A stretch of DNA of 64,000 bases from SHZI01 sp031395645 (GTDB lineage: Bacteria; Pseudomonadota; Gammaproteobacteria; Steroidobacterales; GCA-2729495): NCBI GenBank assembly GCA_031395645.1, contig JANNJM010000088.1:8663-72662 (forward strand). The letters run 5' to 3'. Below are positions 49,213-58,800 of the stretch, piece after piece. The notes under the pieces are model-generated. The model was not told where the DNA came from and searched no databases. It saw only the letters and a list, made by a program, of their open reading frames with translations. Positions within the stretch are counted from its first letter, which is position 1; every line of letters starts with the position of its first letter. Both the position numbers and the translations under genes were made by a program.

Positions 49213-51339
49213 ATGGCTGATTGGCGAGAAGTTCTGAAAATATCACCCGGGCATGGCCGCCTGGACCTGGCGAAGCTAAGTCTCGGCGCCCTGCTTGCGG
49301 GGATCAACGTGCTGCTGGTCACAATCGTGATCGGTGGCATCAGCTGGATAGCCGTCGATCTGCTCCGGGACCTTGCAGATGATCAGGGGCTGGCCCGCGT
49401 CCAGGTTGCCGGTTCGTCAGTTCGCGAGGATATCCGTGAGATTGCGGACAAGGCACTGGAAGATAGCCGCGCCCTAGCGGAAAAGCCGACACTGCAGCGA
49501 CTCTGGCGCGAACAGCGCGTGCGCTCCCTGGAGACCTACCTGAAGCGGGTCTGCCAGACCGACCGAATCACTGGTTGCGCCCTGACGGCGCCCGGCAGCG
49601 CCCCGATCATGGCCGGCAAGGCACTGGCTTGGGATGACATCCTGAATGCCAGCGCCGAGCAGGGCGACCGCCTCCTGGTGGCGCCGGCAGTCCTGGGCGA
49701 CCCCCTGGTCGGTGCGGTAGCAACCGTGCCAGCGGGTTCATCCGAGGCCCCGGCTGCCAGGCTCATTGTAATCAGGTCACTGGATTCGGAAATGGCGGCC
49801 CGTCTCTCGAAGAGAGCGGGAATGGCGGTTAGGCTTCTGAACTACAACACCTTCGCCGACGAGCAGGCTGATACCTACACTCCGCTGCACACCGTGGCAC
49901 TTGGCAATGGGCGTCTCACGGCGGAACGCCTCGATACGCCAGGCATGTATGCGTCCAGCTATCCGCTCTTTGCATCAACTGGCGAAGCAATCGGACTGAT
50001 AGAGGCCCGGCTTCCCGTGGCCATAGTGGAATCGTCTGTTGACGCACTGATCCGCAAGTTGCTGCTCGTCGCAATCCTGCTTGGAATCCTCGCCGGAATC
50101 ACTGGCATTGTCCTGGGGCGATGGGTGGCGAATCCCGTCCGGGCACTGACGGCAGCGGCCAGCCGCCTGGGCCAGGGGGACTTCTCCACGTGCATCCCCG
50201 CTGGTGGCGCAGCGGAGGTCGGGGCACTCGCCCACACCATGGAGGGTATGCGGCGTAGCCTGGTCGATCTGACGGACACCTTGCGAGGCCGCGAAGCAGA
50301 GGCTCAGGCCGTGCTGAACGGTATTGTCGAGGGGGTCTATGCCGTCGATGAGGAACGGCGCATCCGGTACCTGAACCCGCGCGCCGCCGAACTGCTCGGC
50401 ATCCCGGCGACCGCCGCGGTTGGCAAGTTCTGTGGCGACATACTGAAGCCCGGCGGTGAGAACGGCGTGCGACCCTGTGAAACTGCGTGTCCGATACTGC
50501 AAGCCCGGATCGATGGCTCGGCCAGGGCCACCGAACGGCTGGCACCTGACCGGGGCGCCTCCCGCACCACGGTTATCACCAGCTCGGCGATGGTCCAGGG
50601 CCTGCAAGTGCAGGTTATTCGCGACGAAACCGAACTCGAGGGCGTCCGTCGCGCGCGGGATTCGATTCTCGCGAACATCTCGCACGAATTCCGGACCCCG
50701 CTGGCCGCCCAGCTGGCCTCTATCGAACTGCTGCGTGACGGGCTGGAGACACTCGAACCGCAGTCCCGCCGGGATCTTGTACTCACCCTGGAGCGCGGTA
50801 CTGTTCGCCTGACGCGATTGATCGACAATCTGCTGGAGAGTGTCCGCATCGAATCCGGACAACTCGCCCTGCGGCGCCAGTCGGTAGACCTGCACGACGT
50901 GGTGGACCAGGCCAGGAATCTGATCGAGGCACTCATGACCCAGCGGCACCAGGTGCTGCAGGTTGAACTCCCGGCAACGTTGCCGGCAATAGATGGGGAT
51001 AGCCCGCGGCTCACTCAGGTGTTTGTGAATCTACTCGCGAATGCGAGCAAGTTCGCGCCGGAGGGCTCCACGATCCGCGTCGGGTCGAGGCTGCAGGCTG
51101 ACCGGCTTGAGGCGTGGGTGGAGGACGAGGGTAGCGGCGTTCCCGACCTGGCAGACAGCGCAATCTTTGATCGCTTCTACCGGGGCAAGGACGAAGAACC
51201 TGAACCGTCCGGACTGGGCCTCGGTCTCTGGATCGTCAAGTCCATTGTCGATCGGCACGGTGGTCAGGTCAGTGCCGGGCGGACCGCGGACGGCCGCACG
51301 CGCTTCAGCATCCTGCTGCCCCTGGCCAGGACGGCATGA
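49213..51339 (+). CDS. Membrane sensor histidine kinase linked to the sulfate operon
   Basis: 708 residues. TM1 (LGALLAGINVLLVTIVIGGI), a periplasmic about 250-residue sensor domain with two Cys (RVCQTDRITGCALTA), TM2 (LLLVAILLGILAGITGIVLG), HAMP (NPVRALTAAASRLGQGDF), then PAS with FCGDILKPG and RPCETACPILQ cysteines, HisKA (ANISHEFRTPLAAQL; His phosphoacceptor) and a HATPase with N-box VNLLANASKFAPEG and GLGLGLWIVKSIVD. ATG at 49213. It follows cysW by 2 bp and overlaps the response regulator by 4 bp. Sulfur-status, anion or redox sensing is inferred from context only. Confidence 0.9.
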   Translation: MADWREVLKISPGHGRLDLAKLSLGALLAGINVLLVTIVIGGISWIAVDLLRDLADDQGLARVQVAGSSVREDIREIADKALEDSRALAEKPTLQRLWREQRVRSLETYLKRVCQTDRITGCALTAPGSAPIMAGKALAWDDILNASAEQGDRLLVAPAVLGDPLVGAVATVPAGSSEAPAARLIVIRSLDSEMAARLSKRAGMAVRLLNYNTFADEQADTYTPLHTVALGNGRLTAERLDTPGMYASSYPLFASTGEAIGLIEARLPVAIVESSVDALIRKLLLVAILLGILAGITGIVLGRWVANPVRALTAAASRLGQGDFSTCIPAGGAAEVGALAHTMEGMRRSLVDLTDTLRGREAEAQAVLNGIVEGVYAVDEERRIRYLNPRAAELLGIPATAAVGKFCGDILKPGGENGVRPCETACPILQARIDGSARATERLAPDRGASRTTVITSSAMVQGLQVQVIRDETELEGVRRARDSILANISHEFRTPLAAQLASIELLRDGLETLEPQSRRDLVLTLERGTVRLTRLIDNLLESVRIESGQLALRRQSVDLHDVVDQARNLIEALMTQRHQVLQVELPATLPAIDGDSPRLTQVFVNLLANASKFAPEGSTIRVGSRLQADRLEAWVEDEGSGVPDLADSAIFDRFYRGKDEEPEPSGLGLGLWIVKSIVDRHGGQVSAGRTADGRTRFSILLPLARTA

Positions 51340-52010
51340 AGATTCTCGTTGCCGATGATGATCGGGATCTGCTCGAGCTCGTCGCCTTCAGTCTCACGCA
51401 GTCCGGCTTCCTGACGCTGAAGGCACAGGACGGTGACGATGCGCTCCGGATCTTTGCCGCCGAGGCGCCAGACCTGCTGATCCTGGACATCAACATGCCG
51501 GGATTGACTGGTTTTGAGGTCTGCGAAGCGGTGCGCCGGAAGTCCCGGGTGCCCGTAATGATGCTGACGGTCCGTGGCGAAGAGGAAGACCTCGTGCGGG
51601 CACTGGAGCTGGGCGCCGATGACTACCTCAATAAGCCCTTCAGTCCACGGACGCTGCTGGCCCGGGTCAAGGCGCTGCTGCGCCGGGCAGGAATAGAGGC
51701 CAGTTCACCTGTCAGTGCCGGGCGTCTCAACCTCGACGTGCTGGAACACACGCTGCAGATTGGTGCGCAGCCCGCCATACGCCTGACGAAGCTGGAGCTC
51801 CGGCTGCTTCAGTCGCTGCTTGCGAATGCCGGCCATACCGTGAGTTCCGACCGGCTGCTCGCCCACGTCTGGGGACATCGCGGCGCCGGCGACCGCCAGC
51901 TGTTGAAGCAGCTCGTCCATCGGGTCCGGCAGAAAATTGAACGCGATCCTTCGAACCCGGAGATTCTGGAGACAGTGCCAGTGGCCGGCTATCGCCTGCA
52001 GGCCGACTGA
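51336..52010 (+). CDS. OmpR-family response regulator
   Basis: 224 residues. The receiver has acidic pocket DDDRD and phospho-Asp51 in LLILDINMPGL, with conserved Lys in YLNKPFSPRTLL; the C-terminal winged helix (LTKLELRLLQSLLANAG, DRQLLKQLVHRVRQKI) binds DNA. It is coupled to the kinase by ATGA overlap, so this is a cognate pair probably controlling the cys genes. It is followed by a REP-like hairpin. Confidence 0.93.
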   Translation: MKILVADDDRDLLELVAFSLTQSGFLTLKAQDGDDALRIFAAEAPDLLILDINMPGLTGFEVCEAVRRKSRVPVMMLTVRGEEEDLVRALELGADDYLNKPFSPRTLLARVKALLRRAGIEASSPVSAGRLNLDVLEHTLQIGAQPAIRLTKLELRLLQSLLANAGHTVSSDRLLAHVWGHRGAGDRQLLKQLVHRVRQKIERDPSNPEILETVPVAGYRLQAD

Positions 52011-52019
52011 GCACTCTAC

Positions 52020-52092
52020 CGCCCGTAGGAGCGCCTTCAGGCGCGATTGACAGCCCTCTCGCGCCTGAAGGCGCTCCTACGGGCGCTCCTAC
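52020..52092. repeat. REP pair (BIME-like) with 27-bp perfect arms
   Basis: Bases 52020-52046 and 52059-52085 are exact inverse copies around a 12-base spacer; each contains GTAGGAGCGCCTTCAGGCGC. A partial third unit (CTCCTAC) follows and holds the sbp stop (TAG, complement of 52089-52091). It separates converging genes and may act as terminator or insulator. Substrate class of RAYT enzymes. Confidence 0.9.
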
Positions 52093-53099
52093 TGGGGCGC
52101 GTAGATCTGGTCGAAGATGGCGTTCTCGGCGAAGTGCATCCGGTGCACCTTCGCCCACCCGCCCAGGTCAGCGATGCTCACCAGGGTTAACTTTGGAAAG
52201 CGGGCCGCGTATCTCGAGGCGACGGCGGGATCGCGCGGTCGATAGTAGTTCCTGGCAATAATCTCCTGCGCGACGGGGGTGTAGAGATACTTGAGGTAGG
52301 CATCGGCTACCTCTCTCGTGCCCCTGCGCAGAGCCACCTTGTCGACGACTGTGACCGGTGGTTCGGCGAGAACGCTGATCGATGGCACCACGATTTCTAC
52401 CTTGCCTGCGCCCAGTGCGGCGCGCGCGAGAAAGGCTTCGTTCTCCCAGGTCACGAGAACATCGCCGATCCCGCGCTGGACGAAAGTGGTGGTGGCTGCC
52501 CTGGCACCCGTATCGAGCACCGGAACGTTGCGGAACAGACTGGTCAGGTAGGCCTTTGCCGTGGCCTCGGTTGCGCCCGGCTGCCGCATGGCCCAGGCCC
52601 ACGCTGCCAGATAGTTCCACCGCGCGCCACCGGAGGTCTTCGGATTCGGGGTGATTATCGAAATACCGGGTCGCACGAGGTCGCCCCAGTCGCGCAGGCG
52701 CTTCGGATTTCCAATCCGCACGAGGAAAACGATCGTGGAGGTATACGGCGCGCTGTTGTCTGGCAGTCGGCTTTGCCAGTTTGCCGGTAGTGACTTGGCA
52801 CGGCTGGCGATGGCATCGATGTCGTACGCCAACGCCAGGGTCACAACGACTGCCGGCAACCCGTCGATGACGGAACGTGCCTGCTTTCCGGAACCGCCGT
52901 GGGATTGCCTGACAGTCACCGTGTTGCCAGTCTTCGTCTGCCAGTAACTCGCGAAAGCAGCGTTGTATTCCTTGTAAAACTCGCGGGTGGGGTCGTACGA
53001 GGCGTTCAGCAACGTCACGTTGGCTGCATCGCTCGTGATGGCGAAAACGGCCAGCCAGAGGGCCAGAACGGCCTGAGCAAGCAGGCGGTGGAGGTTCAT
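52089..53099 (-). CDS. sbp: Sulfate-binding protein
   Basis: 336 residues. Signal peptide through FAITSDAANV, then LLNASYDPTREFYKEYNAAF, the hallmark start of CysP/Sbp, with VRQSHGGSGKQARSVIDG for sulfate contact, GDLVRPGISIITPNPKTSGG and GIGDVLVTWENEAFLA. A periplasmic sulfate/thiosulfate receptor for CysTWA. It is on the opposite strand and after the two-component pair, while in many genomes sbp precedes cysT. A small secreted gene lies directly upstream. Confidence 0.93.
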   Translation of the reverse strand: MNLHRLLAQAVLALWLAVFAITSDAANVTLLNASYDPTREFYKEYNAAFASYWQTKTGNTVTVRQSHGGSGKQARSVIDGLPAVVVTLALAYDIDAIASRAKSLPANWQSRLPDNSAPYTSTIVFLVRIGNPKRLRDWGDLVRPGISIITPNPKTSGGARWNYLAAWAWAMRQPGATEATAKAYLTSLFRNVPVLDTGARAATTTFVQRGIGDVLVTWENEAFLARAALGAGKVEIVVPSISVLAEPPVTVVDKVALRRGTREVADAYLKYLYTPVAQEIIARNYYRPRDPAVASRYAARFPKLTLVSIADLGGWAKVHRMHFAENAIFDQIYAPQ

Positions 53100-53122
53100 G
53101 CGGGGTCGCCGGACCGGCGAGA

Positions 53123-53353
53123 CTACTCGGCGTTGCTGCGCGCACGCGGCTGCAGCTTGTCGTAGTCCGGGCGCAGCGCTGCAAGTTCTGACACGGTTAG
53201 TTTCGAGGCTGCAAGCGCCACCTTACCACCCTGAGCGACACTGGCGTAAAACCCTGACAGCCTCGGCTGGCTTTGTTTGGCGGCCTGGACAGGTCCAGCG
53301 ACCAGGAACGCGGCAAGGAGCAGCGACAGGGACATACGACTGGCGAATGACAT
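53123..53353 (-). CDS. Small exported protein
   Basis: 76 residues. ATG at 53353 is preferred for its GGAGA site and yields a clear signal peptide (MSLSLLLAAFLVAGPVQAA). The mature part is short and polar: VALAASKLTVSELAALRPD and YDKLQPRARSN. It is 23 bp upstream of sbp on the same strand. No family was recognised. It may be a small periplasmic partner of sulfate binding or an independent peptide. Confidence 0.6.
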   Translation of the reverse strand: MSFASRMSLSLLLAAFLVAGPVQAAKQSQPRLSGFYASVAQGGKVALAASKLTVSELAALRPDYDKLQPRARSNAE

Positions 53354-53433
53354 TGCGGAATCTCCAGATAAGTGCGGGCATTCTGCCATGGCGGACCAGG
53401 GGCCGCCCCTGCCAAGCTCGGGGGACTGCCCGT

Positions 53434-54180
53434 TCAGGACTGGGGGTTCCAGCCGCGATGCGGATGCCGCTTCACGAGCTCTGGATCCTGGAAGAACAGC
53501 ACGAGCGCTGCCCCGGCAACGAAGCCACCAATGTGAGCCCAGAAGGCAACACCACCGCCCTGCGCCCCGATCGAACCCACACCGCCAACCAGCTGCGCCA
53601 CGAACCAGTAACCCAGCATCCAGAACGCCGGGATGGTGAAAGTAGTGATGAAGAAGCCGAGAAAGATGAGCATCTTGACGCGCACTTTCGGATAGAGCAG
53701 CACATAGGCGCCCATCACGCCGCCGATGGCGCCCGACGCCCCGACCATCGGCACACCAGACGCGGGATCTGCCAGCACTTGCGCCAGGGCAGCGGCAAAG
53801 CCGCAGAGCAGATAGAAAATCGCGAAACGCGCATGCCCCATGGAGTCCTCAACGTTGTTGCCGAAGATCCAGAGAAACCACAGATTGCCGATGATGTGCA
53901 GCCAGCCGCCGTGCAGAAACATATGGCTGACGGCGGTGAGCCAATTGGGTGTGCTTGTGAGGACGCAGTAGGTGTCCTGACCGATCGCAAAGCGCGTGCC
54001 GGCCGCGAGTGTCTGGAGCAATTCTCCGGGCACCAGCCCTAGCGTGCACACCGACGCCCCGAGGCGCGGCTCCATCCCGAGGCCCTGAACAAAGATCCAC
54101 GCGAGGATATTCAGCCCGATCAACGCGTAGGTCGCGTAGGGCGTGAGGAAGTGCGGATTTTCGTCGCTGAGGGGAAACAT
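53434..54180 (-). CDS. Rhomboid-family intramembrane serine protease
   Basis: 248 residues, six-helix rhomboid. HGGWLHIIGNLWFLWIFGNN is the conserved helix, the Ser is in VGASGAIGGVMGAY and the catalytic His in FWAHIGGFVAGA. The N-terminal about 70 residues precede TM2 with Cys in the loop (ASVCTLG, DTYCVLT). The C-terminus is a polar tail (RHPHRGWNPQS). It cleaves helices of membrane proteins in the inner membrane; the substrate is unknown. Confidence 0.92.
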   Translation of the reverse strand: MFPLSDENPHFLTPYATYALIGLNILAWIFVQGLGMEPRLGASVCTLGLVPGELLQTLAAGTRFAIGQDTYCVLTSTPNWLTAVSHMFLHGGWLHIIGNLWFLWIFGNNVEDSMGHARFAIFYLLCGFAAALAQVLADPASGVPMVGASGAIGGVMGAYVLLYPKVRVKMLIFLGFFITTFTIPAFWMLGYWFVAQLVGGVGSIGAQGGGVAFWAHIGGFVAGAALVLFFQDPELVKRHPHRGWNPQS

Positions 54181-54413
54181 GCTGCCTGGCGGATGGTAGC
54201 AGGCAGTATGTGTGGGGAGTTTGCGGTTGAGGCTTGCCGTCTACTGATCCCAGCGACACGGAAGCCCGGACTCGTAGCCCTATCAATGCCTGCATTTTAC
54301 CGTCATGTTAGGCGGTGATCGATACTTTTATGCCGTTCTTATGGGTTAGGAACCGTGCATACAGGGCTCTTTCGAGCGCCTGACCGAGAGGCCTTGCAAA
54401 GACTTGCCAGTAG

Positions 54414-54442
54414 TTGACAGTGTCTATACTGCCGAATAGTCT
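54414..54442 (+). promoter_or_regulatory. Possible promoter of the MerR-type gene
   Basis: TTGACA (54414-54419) with TAGTCT 17 bp later (54437-54442) would place transcription start at about the ATG at 54449, giving a nearly leaderless mRNA. A close TATACT at 54424 gives an alternative reading. There is no Shine-Dalgarno sequence before the ATG. Confidence 0.3.
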
Positions 54443-54448
54443 TCGCCC

Positions 54449-55276
54449 ATGGTTGGTTCCCGCAGCTATTCCCTGGGCGAGCTGGTCGAGGACTCAGGCT
54501 TCGACCGCCGCACCATCGTCTACTACATCCAGTCTGGCCTCCTGCCAAAGGTCGGCCGGAGGGGGCCCCATACCCGCTATCCCGAGGAATGCCTGACCCG
54601 CCTCAGGTTCATCAAAGGCGTCAAGAGCCTGCAGGCCGAAGGGCGACTGCTCACGGCAACCCTGGCGGAGATGCGCCGGGCCCTGGTCACCCGCGACGTC
54701 GTCGAGATCCGGGACCTGCTCGACCGGGACCTTCCAGCCGATGAAGTTGCGGCCTTGTTCACGGCTGACCCACTGCCGCGCGCCGCCGCGACGACTTCAC
54801 CCACAGATTCAGTGTCAGCATTCGTCGCTCCAGCCCCTGCCCCTGCCGATCCGTCTCGAGGCCCCGCTGGTGAACGACGCAGCTACGGCTTGGCCGACGC
54901 GGGAATTCGCAAGCGCTTTGGCACTGACCGGGCGCCGGTGCCACCCCTGCCTGAAGTTCATCACGCAGATACGCACCCGGGCCTTCCGGTACTGGATCTG
55001 GCAACTTATCAACCTCCCGCCCCGACGGAGCCACTAGCATCCGGGGCCGAAACCGCCGGTGACGAACCCGACCTCGGCGAACTGCTTCGGGAACTCGAAT
55101 TGCGGCCGACACTGAATGCCCGACGCAGCCCCCCCGGCGCACCCGAGCAGTGGACCGAAATCCCGATTACCAGCCGCATCTATCTTTCAGTGCGCGGCCT
55201 CGCGGAAGTTGATGCGCCCCTGGCGGAAGCCGTCACCCGGTTACTGAAACGAGCGCTTCGCAACCGTCTGGCGTGA
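54449..55276 (+). CDS. MerR-like transcriptional regulator with a long linker
   Basis: 275 residues. The MerR helix-turn-helix is YSLGELVEDSGFDRRTIVYY with IQSGLLPKVGRRGPHTRYPE and a coiled segment to about residue 100. A Pro/Ala-rich about 100-residue linker (APAPAPADPSRGPAGE) and an about 40-residue C-terminal module (TEIPITSRIYLSVRG, LAEVDAPLAEAVTRLLKR) follow. No Cys metal site is evident, unlike MerR/CueR. Short on palindromic DNA nearby, so its target is not seen. Confidence 0.8.
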   Translation: MVGSRSYSLGELVEDSGFDRRTIVYYIQSGLLPKVGRRGPHTRYPEECLTRLRFIKGVKSLQAEGRLLTATLAEMRRALVTRDVVEIRDLLDRDLPADEVAALFTADPLPRAAATTSPTDSVSAFVAPAPAPADPSRGPAGERRSYGLADAGIRKRFGTDRAPVPPLPEVHHADTHPGLPVLDLATYQPPAPTEPLASGAETAGDEPDLGELLRELELRPTLNARRSPPGAPEQWTEIPITSRIYLSVRGLAEVDAPLAEAVTRLLKRALRNRLA

Positions 55277-55361
55277 ACTAACGGGGAGCGCGCCAGCCTG
55301 CGGCTTCCGCCTCTCCTGCGGTACAGAACCAGCGCTCGCCGCGAGGATCGCCAGTGACGAT

Positions 55362-55820
55362 TTAGTTACCAAGCCTGCGACGCGGACTCTTGCGACTTTC
55401 CCGGACCACCGTTATCCAGATGTTCTCACGGAACTCGTCAACGTGTTGCTGCCAAAGGGATTGATCGGTGATTCCCATGTGGCCGGACCCGACGTGGCCG
55501 AAACCCAGTTGCCAGGGGGATTCGGCGTCAGTGCACTGAATGAAGAAACTGGCGAGACGGTCCTGCTCGTTGTCCTGGCGGTCATAAAGCAGGGCCAGTA
55601 CCCGGCGGCGCGGCTCGCCGGCCAACACCATTGACGCGCGCGTTTCCAGCTCGCGAAGTACTGCCATCAGGTGTGGCGCGAGGTCCCGGCACAAGTAGGC
55701 AAGGTAGATCGAGGAGTGACGACAGGTGGCTTCGCAATCGTTGAAATGCCGGCCGTACCGAAGCCGCAGGGTGTCGCCGAGCCGGTCCAGATCAGAATTC
55801 CGCCGCTGTGATTCGCTCAT
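55362..55820 (-). CDS. Hypothetical soluble protein
   Basis: 152 residues, soluble, with a mix of helices (RLGDTLRLRYGRHFN, RDLAPHLMAVLRELETRASM) and four Cys. No motif points to a family; there is no signal peptide or membrane segment. It is separated from the RND operon by 54 bp and lies after the MerR-like gene on the other strand. Good coding features, but unrecognised. Confidence 0.55.
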   Translation of the reverse strand: MSESQRRNSDLDRLGDTLRLRYGRHFNDCEATCRHSSIYLAYLCRDLAPHLMAVLRELETRASMVLAGEPRRRVLALLYDRQDNEQDRLASFFIQCTDAESPWQLGFGHVGSGHMGITDQSLWQQHVDEFRENIWITVVRESRKSPRRRLGN

Positions 55821-55874
55821 GGCAAAGTGATCGTCTCGCTGAAGTACCAGCGATGGGAATGAAGCGCGTCACGG

Positions 55875-58800
55875 TTACGCGAACGGCACTGGCTTAATTT
55901 CGACCTCCGGCGTGAATAGCTTGTACATCACGGGCGTTACCAGGCGCGCCAGAAACGTGCTGGTCAGCAGGCCACCGATGATTACCCAGGCCATCGGGCT
56001 ATAGAGCCCGACGTTCTGCAATGCCAGCGGCAGCAGGCCGCCGATGGCGGTAGCCGAAGTGAGCAGAATCGGCACGAAGCGCGTCTCACCAGCCCGCTCA
56101 ATGGCCTCATCCAGCGGGACGCCCTGCGCCCGCAACTGGTTCGTGAAATCCACCAGCAATATCGAGTTCTTGATCTCAATGCCAATGAGCGCAATCAAGC
56201 CGATGCTGGCCGTAAAAGAGACGCTGTTGCCGGTGACCAGCAGGGCCAGGAAGCCGCCAACGAGGCCAATGGGTACGACGGTAAGCACGATAAGCGTAGA
56301 TTTGAAGCTTCCGAACTCGATCACCAGCACCGCAAAGATGCCGAAAAGCGCCACAATCGCAGCAGTCCCTACGCCGCTGAAGGATTCCGAGCCCGACTGG
56401 GCCTCACCGCCGAGCACATAGCGGTACCCCCGCGGGAACTCAAAGCGCTCGAGCTCCTGGACCACGCGAGCGTTGATCTTCGCCGTGTTCAGGCCGCGCT
56501 CGACGTCTGCATTGATCGTCACGGAGCGCTCGCGACCATAGCGCTGGATCTGCGACGGCGCCTTCTCAAACTCCAGCAGGGCCAGCTGGGACAGTGGCAG
56601 CGAGCTGCCACCCCGGCTGGGAATGCGCACTTCGGCCAGCACTGAGAGATCGGGCCGTGGGCCGACCGGGGATCGAACCACAATGGCGTACTGCTCGCCG
56701 TCGGCTTCCTTGTACTTGCCAACCTCAACACCTGAGACGGACAACCTGACGGCCTGGTCGAAGGCCACCGTTGGCACGCCCAGCTGACTTGCCTTCTGCG
56801 GATCCACTGTCAGCCGCAGATTGGTCCGGGGAACGCGAAGTGGATTGTCGACGTCCTGCGTCCCGGGAACACCAGTGATCAGTTTCTCGATCTGGCGGGA
56901 TAGCGCTTCGAGAGTGCCGAGGTCGGGCCCGACAATGCGCACCGCTATTGGTGCGGTAATTGGCGGACCATTGATGAATTCGTCAACGTAGATGCGGGCG
57001 TTCGGGTACTGGGCAAGCTCCTTGCGCAGAACCTCAAGCATTGAGGGCGTGGCGCGCGTGCTGTACGCCTTCAGCTGGACGAACAGTTCCGCGAAGTTCG
57101 CCGCATCCTGACGAGGCAGGTGATTGTAGTAAATCTGGGGATTGCCATGACCCAGATTGGAGAAATAGCTTTGAACTTCGGGCATCGCGGCGAGCTTCGA
57201 CTCAACAAACCGAAGAGCGGCATCGGTCGCGGCCAGGCTCGAACCGTTTGGCGTTTCCACCTTGACCAGAAACATCGGCGCATTGGACTTTGGGAAAAGG
57301 CTCGAGCCAACGACGGGCACCAGCAATGCCGTGAGCAGCAGCGAGCCACCGATGGCCACCACGGCGGTGCTGCGCGGTCGCGCCAGGCAGTACTCGAGAG
57401 CCGGCCGGTACCAGCGCTCGATCAGCCCCATCAGCCGCTGCAGCACGCGATTGCCCCCCACCTCCTCAGCCGGCTGCAGGACGCGACTCGCAATAAACGG
57501 AATGATGAAGAGTGCAATGAGCAGTGAGCCGAGAATGGTCGTAACGACCGTCGCGGGCAGCACCCGGATAAACTTGCCCGCCGTCTCGGGGAGGACCATC
57601 AGCGGCAGAAACGCAAACAGCAGCGTGGCCGTGCAGCCCAGAATCGCCTGGAAGATCTGCTGTGTGCCCTTCAGTGCCGCCTCGGCCCGGCTGTAGCCCA
57701 TACGCAGGTGGCGGCTGATGTTCTCAACCACCACGATGGAGTCATCCACCAGCAGGCCAAGGGCCAGGACAAACCCCGCTATGGACAACTGGTTGAGTGA
57801 GAACCCCAGAAAGTAAATACAGGCCAGGCCAAAGGACAGCGACAAGGGGATGGAAATCATCACGATTCCCGCAGCCCGCAGGCCGAGCGGGAGCAGGGTG
57901 ATGGCGACCAGTGCAATTGCGATCGCCAGATCTGTCGACAGGCGGTTGAGACGGTCGGAAACGTTACGTGACTGGTCGAAGCCCCACTCGAGCTTTATGC
58001 GGCCTGGAATCTGGCTTGAAAAATCATCGACGGCTGCGGCGATCCGCTCCCGGACCTTGAGAATATTGAACCCGTCCTTCTGGTTGGCGGTGACAAATAC
58101 GGCACGCTGACCATTGAACCGGCCCGTGTAGCTCAGAGGCTGGTCTGCCCAGAACACCCTGGCCACGTCCCGCACCCGCGTGTTGATCCCGGCACGACTT
58201 GCCACAACAGTATCCCGGACCTCGTCCAGAGACTCGTAGCTGCCTGACGTTTTCAGCGTGAAACTGCGAAGGCCTAAGTCAATCGTGCCAGCAGGCAAGT
58301 CGCTGTTTTCACTTTGCAGGGCATCAACAAGCACGCCTGGCGTCACGTTGAGCTCCGCCATCCGGCCGAGATCGACTTCAATGCGCAGTTCCCGGGACGG
58401 GAATGCCCAGCTTTCCGCTGTCCGCACGCCCTCGACTGACTTCAGTCGATCCTTGAGCTCCCGGGCGAGATCCTCAAGCTCCCGGTAGGTGGCAGTTGCA
58501 GACACCAGGGCGAACTGCACGGTGTTGACGAGGGCGGGACTGAACTTCCGGATTTCCAGCCTGGAGATCTGCCCGGGCAGGTTCGGCCGCAGTGCATTGA
58601 TTTCCCGCTGGACTTCGTCGTACTTCTCGTCCGGATCGGTGAAGGCCTCGAACTCAATCACCACCACGGCAACATTATCCACAACCGTGGTCTCTATCTC
58701 CTTGACGTCGTCGAGCTCAGCGAGCCTGTCCTCCATTGGCTTGGCCACAAGTCGCTCGAGATCGATAGGATCTGCTCCCGGCAGAATCACGGAAATAATG

